NCBI GenBank assembly: GCA_949987565.1
Contig: OX465107.1
Coordinates: 23,543,368 to 23,607,367, forward strand
Source: Luidia sarsii
Lineage: Eukaryota; Echinodermata; Asteroidea; Paxillosida; Luidiidae
DNA length: 64,000 bases
Direction of reading: 5' to 3'
The translations under genes were made by a program, and so were the position numbers. Of the stretch, positions 23,873 through 36,300 are shown piece by piece (position 1 is the first letter of the stretch; every line of letters begins with the position of its first letter). The notes under the pieces are model-generated. The model made no database searches. It had not been told where the DNA came from and saw only the letters and a list, made by a program, of their open reading frames with translations.

Positions 23873-26800
23873 CACTTTCAAACAGATCTCACAATCCACA
23901 CATTATGGTTTTCTAGTGGTCCAGTCTTTTAAAGCATTACCCCCTTCTTTTTTTTAGTTAGTTATCTTAACAAGTTTTTAAAACACTTCCTCTTGTCCCA
24001 TCAGATGTCAACGAAAATGTGAAAATGTTCTCATATATTTATTACTGAGATTCTGTTGGCATTGCTCAGGTCCTGTGCCTGTTTGGTCTCATTTATGTGT
24101 GTGAATTATAGGCCCCTAAGTTTTTCCATGACTAACTCAGCAATTTTTTATTTTATTTTCAATCATGTCCGAAAAAATGGTTTCCATAAAAGTAAGTGAA
24201 AAAAAAGATTTGAGGTATTGTGTTTGTGAGTTCACTTGTCGGTTAGCTGTCACCACTGGCCCATTTTTGGCCGATTTCCTTAATGTGTAAATTGCACTGT
24301 TTGGGGAAGGTTGTGAAAGTCAGTATTACCGTGTGCATTCCATTGAGACCAAAGCTATACCACTAGGAATGCTGTGGTTGATTTGAGCCGAGTAAACTTT
24401 CTCCAAAGGCAGTTTGGGGAAAGCTGCTCAGGGAATAAAAAATTGCTACTAATAACCAAGCTGAGGAAGCAGCCCATGGCCAAATTTTGATGTTGTGCAC
24501 CGTTTAATAATTGCATATCATTGTTCATTTTTGGTTGCTTTTTAATGCCTTCACATGCAGGCAATGTTACGCAGTTACTGGGCACTCCAATAGACAGGCT
24601 CATTGTATCAGATCTTGCTGCTTTTCATCACTCACTACATTGTTGTTTTGCAGTGGATCAACAGATTAGCGGGTTGTGAATCTGCAAAATTTCGAGGGCC
24701 TGACGTTTCGTTCCAAGTGGTACAACTCATCCTATTTGCATTGAAACGTTAGGCCTTCCATATTTCTTCAGATTTACATTTTGGGGTGGCTAAGTCAGCA
24801 AGTACATGTAGTTTGCAACATGTTTGTTTATTCGGGTGAATGTGGAGTCACACCAATGATAGTCGATGTGGCAACAAATGTTATGGAAATATGCAAAGGA
24901 ATTGGCCTTTTCCAAAAATTAAGTGAAACCTTTAGTATCAATGGCAGGGCAGGAAAAACTGCACTTTTAATACCTTGTCTATTATCGGAATTGCCATCAA
25001 AGTGATCGTCAATTCTCTTACCTAATGCAAACAACCGAATTAAGCTAACCTTTTCTCCTCGTCCTTTGTATGAAATTATTATTTTAATTGATTTTACTCT
25101 TTTTTGTGTTTTACTTTAAAACGAAACTTGATGCTGCTTTTTTTTGTACCTAGCTTGTTGTAGACTTGGACAAGTTCTTGGAGATGTGTGTGACATTTTA
25201 AACTCCCTGCCATTTTCATTTCTCACTGTACAAAAAATGATGGTTATTAATTTTTGGCTTTTGTTCTTAAGTTACTGCTAATGTGGGATGAGGACTTCCT
25301 TATGGCAATACAAGGCTAGGGGGTGGAATTAACGACTATGGATTGAGATGTTGCCCGGGGCACTCTTTCTACTGGCAGACTGCTTCAGTGTATGGGGGGG
25401 ATGCACTATTGCACCTAGCCACAGCCATAGCCGCAATGGTATCCATCATTTGAAGCCCCCAGCCCTTGGGTGTGTCCTAAATTACTGGCTATGACTTTAA
25501 ATTACACACATTATGGCAGCCACTTGTTGGCAGCCGCAGTCAGTTACCCCATACAGGTGTGTGTTCGTCCATAGCCATAGCCAGTGAATCCGGACCTAAG
25601 GCCCATGTGAGTTATGGAGGGAGATAAATAGGCTAACTATGTATAACTAGCCTGGGCTGTCGTTATCCTGATAATGAGAGATATTCCAAGAGTATCCAAT
25701 GAATGGTGCAAGGCTGGTAGCCAGGCTATATAAGTACTTGAAAGTGACTATTAGACTTACTATAGTCATCTTATTTCTTTGTTCATTTTAATTCATGGAA
25801 ATTTGAATAAACTTGATAATAGTAATACAAAAAATGTACATTTTGGTTAAATTTCTCACATCTCTTGCATTGATACAAAGAAAGTCACCTTCATTAGTTG
25901 TTTGTAATACCATTATCCTTATTATTTTTCACTGGATTGGATGCAATTGATGTCAGATCTTAAGCTGATATGATATTTGACTACTTGCACTCCAATAAAA
26001 TAATTAAAAATATAATTGTATACAGTACAAAAAATGAACGAGTGATGAAAAAACTGATGAATAATAAAGGGAAATATGAATGTATTCAAAACTGAATAAT
26101 GCGACCAGTGTTTCTGATAGTGATAATCTTGAGAGGAGCATTTGATTAGCTTTGCTAGGTCCCCCCAGTCAACCGCGGTTGGCTCTGACGTCATGACGTC
26201 ATGACACCTTGACATTACCAAGCGTGAAAACGGGTGTGGTTCACTTGGGAGAAACTCGTTTTTAATCTTATCAAACTCATCTTTTTTTCCACCAAAAGAT
26301 GCCTCAATTTCCTCCCCAAAATCGTCCGCATTCCACATACATCGAAGTGTTGAACCCCAAAGTTGTCTTAAGCATATTTTATTTCACACCAGCCTCTAAG
26401 ACTACCAGGGTAAATAATGATCGAAAATTAATCAGCGCTGAAAAGGCCATTTTTTGGGGGGACCTTTTTGCTGCAGCACGGACATAAAAAATAACCCTGT
26501 GACCCTGAACGACACACGTACACATACTCCGTGGAACGACACCGTAAAATTGATATAGCGCCCTCTCTCTACTAAAATCCCAGGGTGCAGTAAATTCAGT
26601 TGAAAATGGCCGCTTTATTGATAATGCTAAAAATTAAGAATTAATCTGCTTCAATTTTGGGGGCCGTTTCGGGGCCATGGAATTGGACGGATGCAAATGC
26701 CGACCATTTGGGTGATTTTGCTGTATGGAGAGGCGTTAAAATTGAAAAGAATGGATGGTTATCGGGAATATTGGGACAAAAATTGAAAGTTTTATAAGCC

Positions 26801-26920
26801 GGAAATTGCTGAACAGAAACCTTTTGTGTTTCTGCATTGTGGTCTGTGAAGGCATGCCATGATGAAGGACGCTTACTTATGATGTACTGTACACTGTATA
26901 CCTCCCATGGAGCACTACAG
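23873..26920. other. Intergenic stretch between BAK-like gene and ERP44
   Basis: No recognised gene. It contains a diverged fold-back repeat (about 24680-24835), a minus-strand open frame at 25922-26338 treated separately, and a tandem TGACGTCA motif near 26187-26203. Confidence 0.5.
25922..26338 (-). other. Unassigned open frame, 138 codons
   Basis: The first 80 codons have balanced, acidic, protein-like composition (MWNADDFGEEIEASFGGKKD at the start), while the last 50 are Phe/Tyr/Ile-rich and look non-coding. I recognise no family. It could be the 5' exon of an old gene, a domesticated transposon fragment, or chance. A perfect palindrome CAACCGCGGTTG and tandem TGACGTCA sites fall within it, which argues that part of it may instead be regulatory. 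Confidence 0.15.
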
Positions 26921-27238
26921 AGCTCAAAGTTGCACCATCTACCTCCATGGTTGCACCATTGACGATAGAGCTCTATGATGGAAATAATAGAGGCTGTAGA
27001 GCGTTTATTAATTTTTATGAAATTATGAAAGCTGTACTATTAAAATTCAAAGCAGCGCCCTCTCTCGGTCAGTTTGGTGGATGTGCAGCGTGGCTGTATG
27101 TGGTTCGCCGGTTGGATGAGTGCATAGCTATTACTAGTACTAGTAATACTAATAGTACTACGGGCCCACACACGGTTGAATCCCATCGGCAAGCACCTGT
27201 AAATACATACCGGTACTTGCTGCAGGAGTGCACCAAAC

Positions 27239-27310
27239 ATGGGGCGGGTCGTCGAGTCGATAGACGGTTGGTTCATCTTGAAATGCTTGCCCTTCGTCTT
27301 GCTAATCTTG
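27239..27310 (+). CDS. ERP44: ERP44 exon 1: signal peptide
   Basis: ATG in good context (ACAAACATGG). Encodes 24 residues with the hydrophobic run FILKCLPFVLLIL, ending exactly at donor GTAAGC, phase 0. The signal peptide continues into exon 2 (VSLFC). Chosen as start because the hydrophobic core and splice phase fit and no other ATG-led signal sequence joins exon 2. Confidence 0.8.
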
Positions 27311-30300
27311 GTAAGCTTCCTCGTCGATGTTCGGGGCATTGCCAGTGGTTTCGTGTGGGCAGTATTTCTCGCGGGATACCGTTGCTAACTAACTAACTGT
27401 CTATTGTCACGTATTTTCCCCGTGTGCACTCAGCTCTTTGGCATACAATGTACACTCAGTAGTCAGTACACTGCAGTTAGCTTTAGACGTTTACTTTTAC
27501 TATAAAAATACTAGTTTTAGAGGCATTAATTTCTAGGCCTTATTTTGTCTGTCAGTTTTTTTTAGCCATGGAGCAAGGAAATCCTTCCTCCATGGTTAAT
27601 CCTTGTGAGTCACTTACGTTACTTTCGGAACTTGTCGAAAAGAAGGGTTGTCGTTGTTGAACTTGATGTCTCGTTTTTCGTCAGTTTACACATTTTGATT
27701 GCACGTAATCATGATTGTAATTTGTAATCAATAATGATTGGTGGGGGAATGACAATACTGTGCAAGTGCAACCTTGAAGTTGAACCTACAATTTACAAAA
27801 GTGCAAATCTTTTTTCGTCTTCAAGTTCAACTTCATGTAAGGCCTAAAACGAGTAAGGGATATATCTCAGCAACATCTGTTGAGATTGACAATCTCTGCC
27901 ATGACTCATGAGGGAAACAATATGGAACTTCAATTGGAAATAACTAAAACTAGTAAAAGGGTGGACAAATTATATTTTTCGCAGTGGCTGTTGTGACCGC
28001 AGTCGTCCGTGTGGTTCCCTGACTTGATTGTATTTCGTCAGCATTACAGGCTGGTTGAACCAGTCTATTAGCTGATGGTCTGGTTCCAAGAGCTAAACAT
28101 CCTGACAAATACTGTGAAGTCAGGGAACCACACGGACGACTGCCATAACAACAGCCACTGTGTATATTTTTATAAGGCTAAACCCAATTTACCAGTAGGC
28201 GATCAATTGTAATGCAGACAAAATCTATGGTTTGCCGCAACCACTTACCCCATTGTTTTAATCCCACCATGCCCTGCATGCGCTGCACAATTAATGTATA
28301 CATTTGTTCGCAGCCTACCATACCTACTGACACTGTGACAGTGACACTGACAGTGACACTGACAGTGACACTGACAGGACAATGGACGTGCAGAGCTTGT
28401 TTATGTTGCCCTGCATTTGCCATTCCTGATCGGTAGACCCTAAATGCTAAGTAAAGAAGAGTGGAATACAAGTCGAGCATTTGGACATCACGCTACAATG
28501 CAGTCTGCAATCCGGTTTACACTTAAGACTTTTTCTGCTTAGCAGATTTTCACTCTTAAAGCCCCTACACAACATTGGTCGAGGTCAAAGAATAGCATCC
28601 ATACGATGTCTGATCCAACATATGCATGAAATAGCACACCTGTGAAAATGTCAGCTCAATCCGCCAACCGAGTCTCGAGAAAATCGTGAAAACCGCTTCA
28701 TTTGTTTCGCGAAAATGCAGCATTCAACGCCGCACTGTTCCGAAAAAATAGTTTAGATCTTGGTGAGACGTAAACTATTTCTTTTATTCATTTCTCCCAA
28801 AATACAACATTTTAGGCAGAAATATTTAAGTGAGAGGTTTCTACATGTACTATAACCATCTTCAAACTGTATTAAGTTTCATGTAAATCTGTAAACATTT
28901 CTGTTTTTCGATCTTTCCAATGTTGTGTAGGGGCTTTAAGCGGCTCTATGAGATTGGGCCCTGGACTGATCCATACCACGTTTGACCACAAAGATTTTAA
29001 CCATTTTTGTTTTGTATATCAGCAAGTCATGTAATATTGTGTTTGAATGCAAGCAGAAAGAGAATGTTTTCCGATCGTGTTTGAAATCGTGGTTGTTGTT
29101 TTTTCTGACTTCATGAGCGGCCCTTTTATTTTGTTGTTCATAGGTGTCCCTGTTCTGTCACACATCGTCGCAGACAGGGCACACGATGGAGCTGACAGTG
29201 TCCAACTTTGACAAGGTCATTGGGTCCAGCGAAATCGTCTTCATCAACTTTTATGCCAACTGGTAAGCCTGCCTTTGACTCAACACAGTTCCTCCATTTT
29301 GCGTGTCACATTTTGTCCTTTTTTTTTCTTTCTTTCTTAATTTTTTTTTTTTATGAGGGGTGCTTCATTTCCAAACAAACAAACTGAATGGAAAGGAAAT
29401 TTGACAAATTATTGTTTAAAGAATTTCTTAAAGAATTTGTGAAATTGGCAGAGAAAATCTTACTGGGCAGGGACTTGAACCCGAGACATCTTATTTAGCG
29501 TACCAGCACTCTCAGTCTTACCAGCTGAGCTATCCACCAACCATGGCAACTCTTAATACCAAGACCCCATCACATGGCATCTATGCAAAGTCTCTTAGCT
29601 GGTGGCCTTCCCAGTTACATACATGTACATTTACCAGTATACTAGTCAACTATATGTACATAATGTGCAATGTTGTGCATGTCTTTGCCGGAGTGGTGGG
29701 CACCAGTCAGAAGCCATTTAACCATTTGCTCACTGTCATATTATCGCCAGGGATCATTATTTTCATTAAAATGCAAAAACTGATGGAAGTGAGTTTTGGA
29801 ACCTTTTCATATTTTCTTTTTGAACTCAGGTTTGATTACAGTTGGGTGTGTTTGGCATTGGCACTGCGCATGTTTCACAGTCTGTCTATTATTTCAGTCA
29901 CTTTCACTGTTTTCAGACAGAGATACTTTCTTCTTTCAGATTTGTTTCGTTCTTGTTCATCACAGCGTAACACTATCCAGCTTCCATCCTATTAAGGGGA
30001 AATAATCCATCTACTCCAGTTCATATTTTTTCAAAAACTTGTTGGTGCAACTGCATGCACGGGACACGTGTTACCTGTACATTGGATCCTCAACCAAACT
30101 CAGTTGAAACCTGAAACTCTGCATGTAATAATCTGATATCAATTGCTTTCAATTAAAGAAGAATGAAACCCAGAGAAAATAGTTGGCTTATCTCTTTGGT
30201 TGATAAAACCAACCTACAATTACCCATGTGCAACTCACCTACGAGTTTCATAAAGAGGGAAAAATCATGGAATTCGGTGGTCGAATTCGCGTTCCCTCAA

Positions 30301-33300
30301 CCCGCCATGCTTTCGAAATTCCCGGAAGGTCACTGCGGGGGTATGACATCACGGCGGAGACGACCCTGTCTGATTGGTCAGTTAGGCTTGTTCTATCATT
30401 TTAATTTAAACTACAAATATTAATCAACATTTAAAAAAGAATTATACCTCAATGTGTGAGAAAATAATCTTATAATCCTTTGCAGATTTATTGTTTTTCG
30501 CTTTGGTCATTATTTGAATTATTCTTGGGGATTGCGTATAGTCTTGATCTACAAACACTTTCACGGCTTCCTGATTGCATACGTTGCACGGACTGTACAA
30601 CATGTACTGTACATGTACAGTGCACGTACAATGTACACGTTGTGTACTACATGTAATGTACAGTACATGTACACACTACTACTGTACTGTACACGTGTAC
30701 AATGTACACGTTGTCCTACTTGTAATGTACACGTGTACATTACGTTGGTATCTGTAACAAAATAAACGCTGCGCAATTTTGGTTCTCTGTTTTCTTGATC
30801 TTCGCCAAATGGCGCCCTGTTATAACAGCTAAACAAGTAGGCCTAAAATAACTTATACACCAGGGGCTGAGTTTAATAAAGGTCCGACAACTAAGACTGG
30901 GAGCCCACTGTGTCCGGCTTTTGTTTCAGCTCGCGTAATTCTAATAGGAAAATACGAGAAATGATTCAAGAGATGGTCGATGTTTTGGAGAGATTTCAGT
31001 TGTACACGTTAGCGAAGCTGTGTGGAGCTTAGTGGGGGTCAGGGGTCATGCACTTCCCAGCGTATGCTATGCACACAATAGCGCTGGGTGACAGGAGTTG
31101 CGGTCAGCGACCAGGGAATAAACAGTGTGGGCGACTGGAGTCGCGTTCCGATAACGTGTAAATTAGGCCTAGCTCCATGTTCTTGTTGCAGCACAAATAA
31201 AAATACGGCACGGTACGTATATCCCCCCTTCTTCCTCCATGGTAATTGGTACAATACATGTATGTCCATGGAGTTTACCCTCCATGAGTTACAGATAAGC
31301 GGTCTGCGAGAAAGACTAGGCAGAACGTGCATCTGAGAAAAATCACGCTAGGACCGAAACGAAAACATACATCAAAAGTCGATCGTATCATACAGGAAAA
31401 ACATCAAAATTAACTCAGCTTTCTGGATTCCAATGCGGCAATTCGTGAAGCTGTCGATGAACGTGATGCCACCGCTGGTCGATGTGAAAATACTGAAGGA
31501 ACGGCATGTTCTTTCAGTATATTTCTCGGCTTCGAGCCGGTGAGTTTGGCCCGCAAGTCAACCTCGATCCCAACTCCTCCGTGAAGTGATCGCTACAAAT
31601 CACGTCATTTCGACTATATTTGTAGCCGACATTGAGAAATTTTTCTACTTTTATGGCCGCAGCCCACTTCCCAAACAACTCAGATCTCTTGGCCTTGTTA
31701 GGAACTGCATGGACAGATTTCCCTAGTTTTTTTCCGCTGGCATTGTTACAACCAAAAGCCTGGCAGTACACTATCGTTCATGCTCGCGAGTGTATACAAA
31801 CTGCACGCAGTATACATGTGTTGTGTACACACATGTTACTTGTAGGGATACGTCCGTCCTGGCCCATGCGGGGGTAGCCCGTCATTATGTCATACCCCCC
31901 ACAGTGATCTGCCGGGAATTTCGAAAACATGGCGGGTACAGGGAACGCGAATTCGACCACCGAATTCCATGATTTTTCCCTCTTTATGAAACTCGTAGGT
32001 GAGTTGCACATGGGTAATTGTAGGTTGGTTTTATCAACCAAAGAGATAAGCCAACTATTTTCTCTGGGTTTCATTCTTCTTTAATGTCATGATGGATAGC
32101 CCCTTGTCTTGAATGTCTCCTCAACGTGTCACACAGCGCACTTGTGCAGTGTGCACTGCCCTGTGACGGAGTCATTGAAAAATGTTGCTAACTGCAAACT
32201 TTACTGTACCGGCTCAAATCATGATATATGTATACGTTATCAAGTCTGCAGAAATTAGGGGGCTTGACGACGTTCTAGCAGGACATTTCTCCAACCAAGG
32301 CAGAAAGCCTGGCTACGGTAGCATGGGTAATGGCTAGAATTGGAATGCCAGAAGAAAGAGCAGTCATTTTGTTCGTGGGTTGGATTGGAATGACAACTTG
32401 TTGGAATGACAACACGTGTGCCCTGTGCAGTCAGTGCAGTGCCTTCCTCACTGTCTTGCATTGCAGGATCTTGTGTCGTGAATCTGTACCCGTTGCAGAG
32501 TTCAAGGTTTTATGCTGCGCATTCTCCAGTTTGCAGGGGGGGGGGGCGGGGAATAGAATGATCGTAGATCTGTGGTTCGTATTCAGTTGTGAATCACCAC
32601 ATGTGCGACGGGCTGGGCAGTAAAACAGTTTTGTGAGTTAAAAGTTCAAGGCAGGATCTGAGTGCACCATCCTCCACAAATGAGCATACACTGTATGTGT
32701 GAATTTGATTAGGGTTGTTGATACCATCTGACCGAATGGTCAGTCTTCGATGCTTTGCCAATTCCAAGCCGGAGGGAGGGAAGGAAGGATGGGGTGTGGG
32801 GGGGGGGGAGAGAAGCAATGTCCAAACCCACCACCCCACACCTGGTTTGATTTGTAACAGCTTGTGTCATCTTCGCACTCACTGTGTCTCAGTTAAATTG
32901 AAAACCGCTTGAGCATAGCTGCTTATTATGTGTTCATCCAAGGCCTTCTAATTAACAAAAAAAATGTAAACAACGCGACTGAGGTCCTTTTGCTGGAGTC
33001 AGAGGGAAAATTGCAATGAGCTCTTCTTTCGTAAAAATTGCTTCACAATACAGGACACTACATGTGTATAGAATAATGTACATGTGTATGCTACACTTGT
33101 TGGCCAATGAACAGTGCAGACTAATTACACACTGACCTTGTGGCATGTGTGGATAGATTTGGAAACTGTGAATGGATCCATTCTATACGTGTTGTAGTCA
33201 CTGCATGGTGACACGTTCTAAGTGTGTGTTCTACCTGTACACGTACAAGTACACATGTACATGTACTGTACATGTACATGTACATGCACATGCATACAGT

Positions 33301-36300
33301 ACAGTACTTCCATCAATTTCAAAAGCACTGTTGTTGGTACAGGCTGGGTTGGTACCAGTACTTATTAATCAGTCCATGCATCTGGGATGTGTGTGTACAG
33401 TATGCTGGTCCATCGTATACACACATCATTTCATATATTATTTTTCAGGCAAGGACAAGTACATGTACAAGACAAATTGTATTTGTAGAGACAATAATAC
33501 GAATGATTTAGGGACTGTGGACTTGCATATAAGTCAATACAGATACAGATGGCCAAAAGCAAACTCAATCACTGTCTAGTGGTTCACTGTAGTGCTGCCA
33601 CTAAACAAACAGTTAAACGAAACAAAAACCATACCATTAATGTGAGAAAGACGTCAAATTGTAGATCGAGTACTCATACTGTACAGTACATGTACAGTAG
33701 TACTAGTACGTAGTGACATGTGGTACTTAAACAAATACCAGATTACAGAGCAGGGCTTGAAATGCCCAGACATGCCAGAAGCTATACACCATGTACCGTA
33801 GTTGTACACTGTACACATGTACATTATACACTGTAACTACCCTCTCTTTTAGCCCTCTGTACATTACCGGAGTATTCAATGCCACTTTTCCTCTATTTTC
33901 TTTGGATAAAGATTTGCACCCACAAAGGACATAATGTACATGTACAGTACATTGTGTACACCAGTACTGTACATGTACATGTACCTGACCTGCATGTACA
34001 ATACAGTACATGTATGGTACATAATATGTACTCGTACACTATAAATAACAGTATACAGTGTAATCCTTGGTCACATTGGTGCCATACAAGCTGGTACAGT
34101 AGATTAATGACACTTGAATGGTACTTGAATAATGGGGGAAAACAATAACCGAGATAAAAAGACGTGTATAGCTGCATTCTGTTTCATCATAATCATAAAA
34201 TTAGCATTCATAATCTAGACGGCTGGTATGAATGGCTGCAGTGCAGGGTGGTTTCTAGTTGCACAAGTCCGAGTCGGTAAATGAATCGTGTTTTGCAACA
34301 AAGGGGCTGTTTCCACTGCGATCCAAATGCTAGTTTTTTGGGGTTTGGACTCAATAAATGCGATTATTATTGGGATTTGAATCGTTATGTACATTTGTAG
34401 ACTCCACTATTCTTAGTAAGACTTTTCTGAATATTAGTACCCCGGTAATCATGTTATTTGTGACGAGGTGTGTGTTGGAACGCTCCGGTGAATTGCGTCG
34501 TCGTTTTTTTTGTTTTAATCCCACAATGCACTGCTCACACTCTGACTGGCAGGAAGTGCCGTGCTTGTTTATACATGTACATACATGTACATGTACATGT
34601 GTGTACATGTACATGTATGTGTCATGTGTGTATCTCCCTGCATGGGCCACCCTCAAGGACACACCCACTTGACCCACCATTATGATTTGACTATACATAT
34701 ACCGGTAACTGCTAACCACAATCGGCTTGGGAGTTAGCCCTTTTCAGACTACGCTGAAAAAAACTTGCACGACTTGGGGGGATTGTTTATGCAATTTCAC
34801 GCTGAAGATTGACAAAATCTCTCAAGGGTTCACCAGGGACGTCTGTCACTCTCAAGCATTGGTAACCTTTCACACGATAGCACTTTTGTAAGATTTCTCA
34901 TGCTTGATACATTTTCTCAAGCCTTGAGAGTTTTTTTCAGCGTTGTGTGAAAAGGGCTTACCGGTAAGCATCGCTATTTTTTGGCCTGTGTGAAATGAAA
35001 ACGAGCATTATAAAACCTGAATTGCAATTCAGATGGTGATTACAATTGTATTTGGAAAGTGAAACTGAAAGAGGCCCTCATCAATGAACCAGCTGTGGCT
35101 CGTGTACTGATTGCGATACCAAGATACATGTACCAACACCAAACCATATGTTTACATGGCTTATGGTACATGTATATCACAGCCTGGTGTGCACTGTGGA
35201 GGTGGAGGCTGTGTATGCATGTAGGTTGTCTATCGTGTATCAGAGCTTTGACACAGACATGTATCGTAGGCGTGAAATGAATGAATGGCTCCACATCCAT
35301 ATCTATGCACTTATCACACTGAGTTCTACGCTTCAGTGCAGATAAAATGCGCTTTCACTACTGGGGCCATAGGTACGGTGTGGCAACAGCTGCAGCCAGA
35401 ACTGTGGTATTCAAAATTCAGATGTGGTAATTTGTGGTTGGATCCGCAGGAATCTGCCATTTCATTCATGGTGTTATAATGTAGGAAAGGAAAAAAAAAG
35501 AAACAAAACACTTTATACAGTATACCTTCGGTGATAAGATAAAAAGACAAAGTTGACTGTACATGTATTTAGTATAGGTGATTCTTGTTAAATACATTGT
35601 TTTATACATTGTACGTGTAGGCCTACATGTTACACAAGTTGCTAGCACCACATGAAGAGTTTATGTCCAGATTGCCGTACCTTATCAGCTGCCACAGGCA
35701 TCAATGTACGTGTACTGTACACGTGTACATTATTTTACATACCGTACCGCAAGTACATGTACATATTGTACAATACATGTAAGTACTGTACTTGTACATG
35801 TACAGGAATTCTGCCTAAATGTAGAGAGGTCAGGACTACATGTACATGTAGGGGGATCGAGATATCGGGCCCTCTTAATTTTTTTTATTTATTTTTTTGG
35901 TCATTCAACAGTTTGCAACATTTTTGGTATTTTATCAAAAATTAGGAGGGCCTGATGTTTTGATCCTACACTAATTTTAAGTATATATAGCAGGACCTTT
36001 CTTTCTGCCTTTGAGAAATGTCCTGCTACATGTAGGATCGAAAAATGTTGGCCAAGTAGAAAGAAAAACACCTGGCGAGACATTTGAAATTGAGTGTGGC
36101 TATACATGTACATTGTATGTAAGCCAGGTAGCCAGGGGCTGCCCATCCCATGCTTGTTTGAAACAGAGATCTTGCAGGCTCAGGCTGGCTACATGAAAGA
36201 GGTTGTTATGTTAGAGGCTGAATCCTGTGTGTGCATGCACATTCTGGTCTTGGCCTGCAGGTGTCGCTTCAGTCAGATGCTGAAGCCAGTCATCGAGGAG

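Larger units (their letters stand above)
30157..32080 (-). mobile_element. Kolobok-like DNA transposon with THAP-domain remnant
   Basis: 1.92-kb element in ERP44 intron 2. Terminal inverted repeats of about 190-200 bp (about 30157-30350 and 31888-32080) begin AGAAGAATGAAACCCAGAGA and are flanked by TTAA on both sides (30153-30156, 32081-32084). On the - strand a THAP zinc-finger frame (31771-31514) starts about 115 bp inside the right repeat. No transposase catalytic region is seen downstream, so it is a deleted, probably non-autonomous copy. TTAA duplications plus a THAP domain are the signature of the Kolobok superfamily. P elements also have THAP domains but make 8-bp duplications; piggyBac uses TTAA but has no THAP. 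Confidence 0.75.

Noticed and set aside
28331..28378. CRISPR-like array
   Set aside because: 12-bp units without spacers; the genome is an animal nuclear genome. No CRISPR array is present anywhere in the window.
30163..30423. Frame beginning MKPRENSWLISL (and its twin on the minus strand at 32074)
   Set aside because: Both lie in the two inverted ends of the transposon, so they are the same non-coding terminal repeat read twice.
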